This document shows, in pieces, positions 9,152 to 21,100 of a stretch of 36,982 nucleotides of DNA; within the stretch, counting starts at the first letter, position 1, and each line of letters opens with the position of its first letter. A program made the position numbers and the translations under genes. The stretch lies in the NCBI GenBank assembly GCA_003640385.1, contig RCAB01000571.1, positions 1 to 36,982 of the forward strand, in the 5' to 3' direction. The DNA is from Setaria digitata (taxonomy: Eukaryota > Nematoda > Chromadorea > Rhabditida > Setariidae). The notes under the pieces were generated by a model, which ran no database searches, was not told the DNA's origin, and was given only the letters and a program-made list of their open reading frames with translations.

Positions 9152-12100
9152 CTGCAACAAAGAGCAATGAAAAATGTGACTAGGAGATATCGTCGAAGAA
9201 GAGAGGAACTTATCGTCGAAAAAAAGTCCATGAAAGTTTGATATTTTCATGTAACAAAATAAATCAACTGACAGCTAAAGTTCACAAAGTCAGTACAGAA
9301 AAAGTGCATTTTATACAATAAAATATTTTCGATGCTAAATCTGTGTGAAAGCATCCATCTTCATTCAACAAAACTTACTGCAATTTTTCAGTTAAACAAG
9401 GATGATGCAAAGAGAATATGAAAATGAAATCATTCAATGTGAAGTCTTGAAAAAGGTCCATTTTTGGCAAAATTTATAACATGCGGCTGCTAACTTGGAA
9501 CAGAGAAATGTATTATTTTGTTACTGAATTGTTAAACAAAAATTTCTCATTATTCTAAATTTCTTCATTTGTAAGTGGATCAGCACTTCCAACTCTTCTG
9601 CTTTAATGATTTCTACCTCTACTAAGCTCTATTAAGTTCTCCACTTCAGTAAAATCCCTTGATGAAATTACTGAAATCATTCAGAACGAACGGGAAAATG
9701 GAGGACAAAAGAACAAACAAGGGGAAGGACAATATTATAGACCTTTAATATTGCGTGATATATCCAGTGATACCAACCTTCGCCCAATCTTTCCATTCGG
9801 ATGAATGTTGAAAGAAAAGAGCAAACCAAAATCAAATGAAATGTGGCACAAGGTTTTTCAAAAAATAAATGGAAATTTTCATCAATTATAAAAAAAAAAA
9901 TATAAGAATCGTACCACAAAGTGATGTGACAAATTCCCTGCTTCCACATATCTGATAATTTTCTCCTTTTATACTGGATTGACTACCTGATGAGAATGAA
10001 AATATAGATAAAAGGTAATGATAGTGACCGTATGCCTGTTAATAATAATGTCGATAATGGAGAACAAGCGACTATGAATTTGCTAAGGTAGTTTTCCACA
10101 ATGATATTGATTACTGATGACAAAGATAAAACAATAATAAGAACTGCTATCAACAAAGATTATTTAGACAATTTCTTACAAATACCACTTCGGGTAAATC
10201 AATAACTTGCAGTTTTTCAAGTATCATTATCACTGTCATTATCATCACCATTACCATCATTCACTATCATCATGAAAAATAAAAAACAAAAGATGAAATA
10301 GGACCACCAACAAAAATGTGTGAAAAGAAACGAAAAAATCACACTTTAGAATGACACCAGCTGGTTTGCTTTACCTCACTCTTATTCATCTTACCTTTAT
10401 GAACTGCTAATTTGTTAAAACGAAAAATTCAAAAAAATTAAATTGCATTACATAACTACTAAATAACAGAATTTTTCCGCCCAAAAAGATGATGGAAAAA
10501 AATAACTCAATATTTGTAGTAACGCTTTGTCAGTTCTGCTTTATTTTCCATGAGAAGTAATAGAAGTAATACCCGTGCCGGCTCCTCGAACACTTCCTTT
10601 TCATCTTGATACAAACAATATCAACACCAATAACTTTTTTGACTTTTCTGAAAACACTTGGAGAAAATGTGCCACCGCTACTTATCACGACCAGTATTAC
10701 AGTTCCCTCCCAGTAAGCACTTCATCTTCATCCAGTAGCTATAGTGCCAAATATTCCTTCGCAAATTAGATGAACATATAAGGTGAACTTCAAAAACTCA
10801 CTCATGCATACAATAAATTTCGGAAATAATCATAAGCCTCACAATAATCTTTTCAAGTGGTGCACATCAAAAAGCAACAAACAATATCCAAGTAACAAGT
10901 GAATGGAACCTAGAACGAATATATATTCCGATTGACTAAACGTCCGATGCCCATTCTAGTTGCCACTGTAACTGGTGTAAAAAGATAACATCACATCAGG
11001 ATATAAAATTTCTGAGATTACGGTAAATATATCATAAAAATAAACAAATTTATTGCATATTTTGGCCTACAGTTAATTAGTTTAGAACAAATAATAATAT
11101 TTTTTTCCCTTTCGTTAAATGTAATAAAGATTTCTCTTCTTTCTGTCAAATGTCATATTGGAAAAAGTGAGCTTTTGCGCACCTATGAAAAGGAAAACAA
11201 GAATTTAATCATTCGCCTACTGTCACATTTATTCTCTCTCACTTTCACGAGTTTCATTATCACCCTTTCACTGCCACTCTGTTGGCAAAAATTTTTTAGG
11301 AAAAAAAAGCCCTTTTCCCTTACTCATTAATAATTTCAACGGATGATCGAAAAAAATCACCAAAAGAAGCATCTACAAAAATTTTAGGGGAGGGCGAGGA
11401 AGGAAAGGTGTTAAACTGTTTGGTCACTTGTACATTCTCGATTGAATAGGTGCTTCTTTCAATTCGTTTCGTCTTCCTTTCACCACCCTACTGCAGAACT
11501 GACAAATTGCGAAAATTTATTCCTTTTTTGAAAACCCAAACATACTGCCATATACTGCTTCTGCCGAATCACCCGAAGTGAACAATTTTTCATATACGTG
11601 AACAGGAATTTGCACCTTCAAATTTCATTTCATTTCATTTTTCATCCAGCAAAAGAATTTCGCTTTATTTGTATCTTGTTAATATTTTTTTCGGCCATTC
11701 CTGTCACCACGAGATCTATTAACAACCAGCAGCAGTATTACTCGTCCTCAACACCTTTTAACTTCATCTATCCCAAACATTAATTTACGTCAATCTGCTT
11801 TGAATTTGTTTTTTTCTACTTCCTACTTAATGTTCAACCTTCCCTTTATCATTTTATTCCCTGACACCTCCACTTTCGTCTACTCCATTTGTTACTTGCA
11901 ACCTTCTCAAGTATTCATAAGTTTTTTTCTATTTTCTTTTTTAGCGCTCGAACAACTCTGACTTGTCAAAAATTATCGTCTCCTTAAACCATAAAGATAA
12001 AAGATAAAGGTATATTTGAAGATATAAAACACTGTCGAGAAATTTCCAGTCATTCAAAACCATCTGCAATTCCTTTATCTATGTCAACAAGAATAGAGAA

Positions 12101-15100
12101 AAAAAGGTTAGAAAATGATGGAAAAAATTACCTAAAAAACAGCGTAACAAATACGATTCATGAACTGAAATTTGAAAAATTGTCACCACTGAGTTTGTTG
12201 AAATTTCATTTGCCATGTTATCATCACAGTACTTCTACTGTTGATGCAGAAAAAAAGAAAAACTTGAAATTCGTTCAATCCGTTCACCGATTTCTGAACA
12301 AGAACATATATCAAGCTGTTCCATTTCCTCTACACATTACCATAACTCTTAAGTTAAGCCACATTTACAAATAATCCAAAATATCTGCTTTTGCGTCCAC
12401 AAATAAATAATCTCGTTCCCTATGTTTACCCTTGTGCTTTCTTTATACTACTTAGAATTTTCTATCTGACGCCAGAAGCTGTAAGTTGTCAATTTGGCAT
12501 AAACTTCTTATCGGCATAGCCTATGATCACCAGATCAAAAGATAAACAACTTAATTCAACTCAGTGATAAACTTTACCTTTAGTAGGAGAAACATATAAA
12601 ACAATAAATACAAGCATCAGTTCATGAAGGGGCCAGTAAGATAAATCTTATAGGCAGTTTTACGGCAATTGTAAACCCAACCACATGTGTTTTAGGATTT
12701 TTTTTTTAAGTAATTCATGATTTATTATCATACAGAATCCCCACCCAATAGCATATCAAAATCAAGGAAATAACTTTACTTCTTTAATAAAACGAAACTT
12801 TCATAAATTCAAACTTCTTTCGCATCAGCCTAATCGTATATAAATAGAGGAGTGGGGACTTTCAAAAAGAAACCATTTCCTTAAATAAAATAGAAGCATT
12901 CCAATTTATCAGATTCTCAGTGTTGCCCCAAAACATCATGGCTTTCTGTCTGAAAAAGTGGAGCTAATAATAAACACATTACTCCCATAACATTATCACA
13001 ATATCCATTACAGTCACTATTATTATAATCTTCATAACAAATTCATCGTTACAGCACCTCTGTTCCCTCTTTCCACATCTTTTTCTTCAAACAAAGTATC
13101 CCGCAAATTTAAGACAACACAAAGGCGCAAACACAAATGTGTAATGTCTTGTCAGAAAGCGCTTTTACCAAAAGTTGTTTGTGAACAACAACTTTCGGAA
13201 CTCCGGGACCAAGAGAAAAAAAAAAAAAGATATCGGAACAATCTATTAGATAAAAAAAATGGTTTCTTCTTTAAGTATTCTCATCAATTTATCTTGTAAG
13301 TTTGAAGCTATTAAAGAAACTAGTTTTACAACAGAAAATGTGCGAAGGAGCTACAGTTAGGTTGTAAATGAAACCTGAGTACCTGGAACGAGCTCGAGTT
13401 CAAGTAGGCCTCCTCTCCTCTCCTGTCTCTAGTACAACATTATCTCCCCAAGCAAAGTAGAATACGATTTTTTATGGTAATCTGGTAAAGCTAAAGCTTC
13501 AATGTAAACAAAACAAAACACTGAAATCAGTAGGTTTCTCCCTTTCTTACTTCTCCCTACAGATTCTCCTTTTTTTTTTTCTTTTTTTTTTTTGAAAACT
13601 GCAAACGATATCGACATATTAACTTTCAGCCAGTCATATAATAATTTACTTAGAGTTAAACGAAATCTTGTGAAGAAATGGCAATGTTCAGTTTCAATAT
13701 CTCTACGACACAAGCCCTTTCCCTTCCCTTAATGTGATAAGTACGCCGTAATGGAATAGCTTTTAGATAAGTCAACTTATGATGAGGAAATAATTAATAT
13801 ATTTAATAAGATACGCAGAAAAAATCGAGAGAGTCGTCTACAAGGACACTAAATTGATTGCGAATAGTAAGAATAAATTAATCAATAAAAGAATCATGAT
13901 AAAAAGACATATCAATTCTTTAAGTTAAATGTAGCAAGTAACAGTACAGTAAATCAATGAAGCGTGGAAAAAAGCACACAAACAATTATTCTACAAAAAA
14001 AAAAAAAGAAAAAGTGTACTTATGGTTTGATAATACAAATGATAAGCATTTTTTGAATTCAGCTTGCATTTTCTTCCAGATCACTTTTCAGAAAACTGAA
14101 CCTTTTTCATCTTTTAAAGAATCAAATATAAAAACTTTCAGTCAAATATTGGCATAAAAAGATAATGTAATATGCATCGTCTTCTCACTGCTTTTTTTAT
14201 TGCCTCCTTCCTAAGTTAACAAACTGTTTAATCAGAAAATCTGTACAATTTTATTGTTCTAAAAAAATCACTTGAAACTGCTAAAGATAAGTAACTTTAC
14301 AGTGTCAAGAAATAACAATTAAATAAACTAGGACAGAGAGGACATACGAGAATTCGGTAAAGAATAGCATAGGGTAATACATTATACCAGCAATACAAAG
14401 TGTGACTGTGACAAAGAGCTAACCACTGACCTCAGCTTGCATCCCACATCATTGAATTTGACATCACACTCTTACTTTACATGGTAATATTTTTAGTATT
14501 ATTTGTTTCAGTGATAGTATGTGCTAGCCTGCTACTATCAGCAACAAATTATCTCAAGTAAGATATTATGGTGCCGAACAAATGACGCGTGGGTATATTG
14601 AAAGAGTTGACAGCATTTGCTAACAGCATGTTGTAGTTTAAACCATCTTAGGATGTAAAATTTCTTAAAAATCAGTTTATCCAATAAATGCACTAACCTG
14701 ATAGAGTGAGTCAATAATTTTGTTTGTAATCAACGAATCCTCACATCGGTGACCTTCATAGTATTGCAACTGAATCGGTAGTTTTTCAATTTCATCGTCA
14801 TCCAAATTATCATTCACATCAGCTAACGGTTTCAAAAGTGTGCTCAAAAATTCATCGTTCTTATCCAAAAGCATCGAATGACAACCTGGAAAATCAAAAT
14901 TTAGGAAACTTGAATTTTAGATTCTTGGCAACAAGCGACAGAAAAGACGAACAAAACCAATCGTATTAAGGTTAAAAAATCTCATACAAAATACAAATTT
15001 AGAAGTTTTAAAATATTGGAAAATAAAATTCCAGTGAATGTGAAGACATTTAGACTAATAGAAATTCACTACAGCTTGCATACTATTACGATCACTCTAC

Positions 15101-18100
15101 ACTTTATTTATAGAAAAACGTTTTACACCAAACACGAAAAACATGAACAACTAGAAAAGAAAAACTTCCCACACTTATAAAAAATATTGCTTATAGGATA
15201 AGACTCAATACTGTCCAATGTCACACTTTATCACTAGATAATAATACTGAGCACATAATAATAAAGAAATGAAAATAATGAAACTACTCAATAGTCTATC
15301 CACTGGTTAGCAATACGTCTCAAAAAGCAGTTACACAAACGTTTCCATCAACTTTATTTTTGCAATTCTAATTCAGTCTGGTACAAAAACTTGAATATTT
15401 TCTTTATCGTCTTTTACAAGTGTAAAAGAAAGTTCATGAATATTGACATTTATATACAAATATACATATATTTCATAATTTATACTTCAATTAATGCTTA
15501 AGTAAGCTATGTTAGCGGTAATGACTGTAAACTAGAAGTAATTAATGATATAAAACTTAAAAAATTGATAACCGATTTTAACTTTTCAGAAAGATAATAA
15601 TTATGGAAAGAAAACTTCAGTGTTACAACCACGATTTGTTGAACGATAATGAACTATTCAGTAATGCTTGATAGACGAGACTCATCGAAGTGAAGTTCAA
15701 GAAGATGGTCGTGATGGAATCAGCTGATGGCAAAAGGATGAGTTCAATTGTTACGTCCTAACATACAAAAGAGAAAAATAGTGACCTGTTTCTTCCCCAA
15801 CTAAATAATTCAGAAAAATGTCCAACAAAATAATCAGGAATGTCATAATGGAAGGGATGCCAGGAATGGAAATGTATTTACTCGATTTTTCATTTTATTC
15901 CTAAAAATTCGTATTGAAATAAGTTTAATACATATACGTATACGTACGTATGTATTCATCAATGAAAAAAGTGAATTTTTACACTAATTATTTACCAAAA
16001 CAAAAATGGTTGCTTTTTCTTGTCTTACTAAAAATTTCAAATATTTTCTCATCTCTTAAAAGATTGCTTACCCTTCATTAATATAAATTATCAAAAAAAC
16101 GCTTAATAACCCAACTACCATTTTAGTTATTTACATAACAAGCATACCGGATGACTGCATAAGCAGTATTGGAATTGCCGACCTGATCAAAAATAACCTC
16201 TCGAAAACTGTACTCTTTAAAAACATACTTATCCATCACATACCATCTATAGTGACATACTTCGGCTTCTTTCACAATTATTTAATGCCTTCAGTACCTC
16301 TGCGTATATGATATAGTTTATTATCCATTATAACCAATTCCTTCATGTCAAATGAACAACCAAATCCAGTTCCTAGAAAAGTAGCCAAAAAAGACAACCA
16401 CACTAGCTTCCAAAATGTGACTTTCGGTAGCCAGTACCGTATTTCCTCCCAATCCTTCCTACTCCTCTGTTCCATTTACAAATATAACTACTAATCAATC
16501 AATTCTCTTAAAATCGACGGTATAAGGATTTTCTCCAGACCTTATTTACGTAACAGGAAATAGGAGAAAGCAACTTTTCTCCTTGGTCGGATATCAAAAT
16601 GCTATTGTATTTAGATAACCGAGCATGATATGCTAAGCTTTTAACACCAAATAAACGAAGCAAGAATTTAGACCCTCAGAAATTATAAGACTGATTCTTG
16701 TGAAGCGATGTGAGATAATTCCTCCCTCAAATTACGGTAGCTTAATGTCATGAAAAGAAACAAAAGATTGTCAATATAAATAATGCTTACATTTATATAG
16801 CTTAAGAAATATCTCAGTGAACGCTAACTGTAAATTATTCCACTCCAATTCAAATCTGAACATACACGACTGTTTAAATATGAGAAGCAGTATTATACGA
16901 CATCATTTGATTGTTCTAACCATATGAAATATACATTTCTATTTGACTTTGATATTATTCAGCTTTGTACTATTCTTACTCTACGATGATACGGTTATTT
17001 TCGAACTGAACGTCACACTACTGATGTCACAGATTCTACTACTAATCATAGATGGTTTTCCCAAATTAATTAAAAATGTTAAAGATAAAGTAATTGCTTG
17101 TCAGCGATAGGAAAAGCAAACGAAAAAGCGACTTAACTAATTCAAAATATGTTTAAAGTAAGAAGTGCGAAATCACTCAAGGTACAGTATGTGTGTAACT
17201 AACAGAACACTTAAAAACTGAAGCATGTGATCTTGTATTGCAATAATCAATTCACATTAAATTTCATTCCAGATTTCTAACGCTAATAATGCTAATGAAG
17301 CAATTAGTCAATGGCACAATTTTAAGTGGAATAAAATGATACTTGAAAAGACAACAAAACAGCAAGCTAGGTAACAATCAAGCTTCAAAACTAAGAAACA
17401 AAATGAACATGCTAATTATCCTTTTATTATATCGATAAATTAGTTATCAGATTCGCTTCGAGATAAAAAAATCCAGACGAAAGAATGGAATTAAAAATTA
17501 AAAAGGCTGAAGCTGACTAGTAAAACAAGAATTTGACTTCTAATTTGTATTAAATGAAAACAGGCAGTGACATTAACAATTTGGCTAAGCTGAAGTAATT
17601 AATATGGTAGTAAGTAGTACAGTTCAGTACCACTTCAAACAAAGACAGACAATATAAATAATTCAAAAAAAAAAAAAAAAAGAAAAAAAAAGGAAGGCAC
17701 CTTAAATGTTTAGAAATGATCTGCTCGACGAAGATTTCAGCAAATTTCTAAAAATTTAAAGAAAAAACAGTATTTCGAAGTTTATAAAAAAAGGAGAGAG
17801 AAATATCTTGCTCAAAATTCTTGTTTCTTAGTCAAGAAATGTACCACACAAAATTCTTCCTTAATCAAGAAATCTCCATGAAAACTTTTCTCTTAAAATT
17901 AAAGCATAAAACAAATCTTTGACTCCATTTGCAATTAACATTTTGACATATAGCAAAACAAAATGAATTTTTTGTAGAAAGGACGAATGAACTTTATCTT
18001 TAAAAGATAGTTATCTGCAAGACTGAAACAAATAAAGTAATAAAGCAGTAGATACCTGTCGAAAATAAACTGAAAAACTGCATAAAGAGACTGATAAGGA

Positions 18101-21100
18101 ATCAGTGATTCATCATATGTTTTATATAATTCCCTTCTCTTCACTTATTTCTTAAAAAATAGAACGAAATATTTTTGGTTGCATTTCACTCCTTGGCAGT
18201 TTTTGGCACACTTAAAGAAATTTCCATGTTGAAAAACAAATTTTATCTTTCTTCTTTCCACCACTGGAAACGAGTAAATAAGGAAAAGTATTAAGGTGGA
18301 AATTCATACGACAGTTCATTTTTTTTTTAAACGATTTGGACTCTATCTGTGCTAAGATATCACCGCCTATCATAAAGAGGACTCAGTTATTCTTCCGGAA
18401 ATTCTGAATTTAGAGAATTTATTACCGAATCCGAAAGTACGAAATTTCCAATCTGAAGATTTGATTCTGAAAACTTCCGATGAGTATTCGTTCATTTCAA
18501 TTGTTAATGTAATGCAAAAGATTCTTTTTTTTTTGAAAAAAAATTATAATCATATTTGCCTTCATTAAATTATTCAAAAGTATTTCTGCACATCTTTATA
18601 TTCCTTCCCTTCCAATTCTCAGTCTTTGAAAAAAATTCAACATCACTGCTAAAATACTTCATTTATTCGGAAATTAGTTTCACTACACCTACTAGCCTGC
18701 TAATTGTCAATGTTTCTAGAAACAATAACAGCAATTAGTCGTTCGATTGTTATACAAAATTGAAATGGTACTCAAGTTACTACCGCTGATGTGAGATGTT
18801 CATAAATAAGGGTCAAGTGATTAGTCAAGCTGAATCCAAGCCTCATTAAACAATTTAGCGAGATAATCCAGTTACAAATAAAAACAAATTCTTACGCCCC
18901 AGACTTAACATAGCATTTGGACTTGCACCAATCCAACTCAATCCATAATTCCTCCTCAAGCTTCTCAGTACCGCTATCTACTCCATTCTCACACAGTTAT
19001 GCTATTTGCTAACACAAGGAATAAGGAATTACAGCGCTACTAGTTCATCAACCATAGTTTTCTTTTCTCCAAATCATCCTCTCGCTCACGTTTATCCTTC
19101 GCTCTCAGCTCTCTTGTCTTATATAACACTGAAAGTAACAGTCTCTCATCAAACCTTCAAATAACTCTTCATTTTTTTTGAGATATGTGATTATTTAAGT
19201 AGAAATCATCCCGTTAATTGTCTCCTATTTTGTCACTGATTTCAAAAATGTTACGAAACGATCTGGAACTACTAAGATATTAATGACAGCTGGAGAGATA
19301 ATAAAACTTGAACAATATCACATAATAATGCGTTATATGCAAAAAAAGTCATGAAAAGAAAAAGAGAAGAAACACTTTCACAAACTATTCTATGGCAAAT
19401 AATCTTAGAAATTTTCCTCAGTTTCAGTTAAGAAATTGCACAAAAAAATGATACTCCAAAATCAATTAACAAAAAAGTCAAGCTTTACTACGAATATTAA
19501 TATATGATTTCATTAAATAACCGAACAACGTAAATTTCTTGTTCCTGTGTAATCTTAATGATCCAAGCACAGCGTCTGCTTCTAACCAAGAAAGCAATGC
19601 GCTGCCAACAACAGCAACTTCAAATTTTCATTCTAGTACTAAGAAATTAAGGATTTACAAAAATAACAAAGAGGAAAAAAGAAGAGAACAAAACAGGATT
19701 TAAATTTCCGCATTTCTGCAGATCGAAAAAATGTTTGCTTGGTGTGAAAGTAAATAAAAAGAGGAAGCAAAAAATGTTAAAGCATAATGATAACTGCTAT
19801 CAGAGAAATATATGAATATTCTAAATAATGTAATCGGCTTAGGTAGCTCTTGGCGGTACCTCATTTGTTTCCGTACTTCTCATCTCTGCAGACGTATAGT
19901 TCTTAACTGATATGACAACTCTTATCAGTCTTACACCGCCACTTGACAAGTAAATTTCAGTGGCAAAAAGAAGAGGGAGAAGCAAATCAAATCTTTTACA
20001 ATGACCAAAAACGAAAAATGTATCCAGTAAAAACAAATTTCGCAAAAAAAGTAATTTTCATCAGAAGCCACTAATTTATAATTTTATCAATGCGTCCGAC
20101 AGAAAAATACAATTTATTCAGAGATTCGTTTTTTTTTTTTCCTGCAATGATCCTTTCTTACTCATATCCAGAAAGCGGTACGTGAAAAATCATGTAGATA
20201 AAAAAATGTGATACTTTACATTATAAGTTTGAGTCCTCATACACAAATACATTCCTCACTAAAACTTAATACTCATTCTCTTCACTCCTCAGCAGGCTGT
20301 TTGAAAAGCTTTTTCCTAAAACACTTAGAACACTTACTTTTTTCAAAGCACAAATTCCGCAAAATATCAATCGCAATTAGACGCCTTTTCGGTCTTTCGC
20401 TGCAATCCACGAGTCGAAGTATCTGTCGAAACTTGTCACATAATAAACAGCGTACTTTTGCAACAGAAGTTAGATTTACAAGTATATAACCAAGGTAATC
20501 GGTAACTTCACAGAGAGAGGTACCATTCAGCCTTGCTAAAAACCTCCTAATGAGCAGAATTTAAAGAAAAATGCTTAGTAATTATCAACTAAGTTAATAA
20601 TGGAAATCAATCGCTTCATAATCTGTAAATTTTCCAACTGGATTTTCAAATAGTACTGAATAAAGTTATTAACTATGTTCCTAAAAATTAAGCAAAAAAA
20701 AAAACTCACTAATTATATCAGCCGTAGCATCTTTCCAATCCTTGATTAAAGCATGATACAACTGAAATTTCAGGGATGTTGAAAAATGACTTGAATTTTA
20801 AATTTTTGGAAATTAGAAAACATTAACAAATGACTTGATGAAAACGAATGGTCAAAAGACATTATTATGGAGGTTCAAGATTAGGCAGTATTCGACAAGC
20901 AACTGCGGCACTATCAGAATATGTATAAGAATGAATATTCAGGTAGTATTGATAAAAATATAGAAATGATATTACTAACTTCAGCACACCAAAATATACT
21001 GCTACTGCAAACGTAACGTTGAAGAAAAATTTTCGAAATCATTTCACTGCTTTATTTGCCTATATGTGATAACTGAGCAAAGACATTCATTTCCAGCAGT

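Larger units (their letters stand above)
9152..14697 (-). other. HGH1 intron 5 (5546 nt)
   Basis: AT-rich intron, far longer than introns 1-3 of the same gene. On the plus strand it contains exon-like pieces 10555-10712 and 11945-12007 and a 97-codon ATG frame at 12081-12374. On the gene's own strand there is a 90-codon ATG frame at 9949-9677, preceded by TATAAAAGG (9973-9965). Simple repeats: an ATC/ACC tract 10221-10275 and T-runs at 13570-13593. The rest (12400-14690) shows nothing recognisable. Confidence 0.75.
14886..20337 (-). other. HGH1 intron 4 (5452 nt)
   Basis: AT-rich. Contents noted: a 65-codon minus-strand ORF at 16475-16278; A-runs at 17665-17691; an imperfect tandem repeat at 17813-17878; and a palindromic TACGTA-rich segment near 15929-15955. 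Plus- or minus-strand frames at 17935-18144, 18556-18738 and 19839-20045 are hydrophobic or AT-driven without splice or domain support. No RNA gene was recognised. Confidence 0.75.

Noticed and set aside
9001..9231. 76-codon minus-strand ORF overlapping HGH1 exon 6
   Set aside because: Alternative frame of a conserved exon and its upstream intron.
19839..20045. 68-codon minus-strand ORF between HGH1 exons 4 and 5
   Set aside because: Exons 4 and 5 join directly in phase with family-consistent sequence, leaving no place for this segment.
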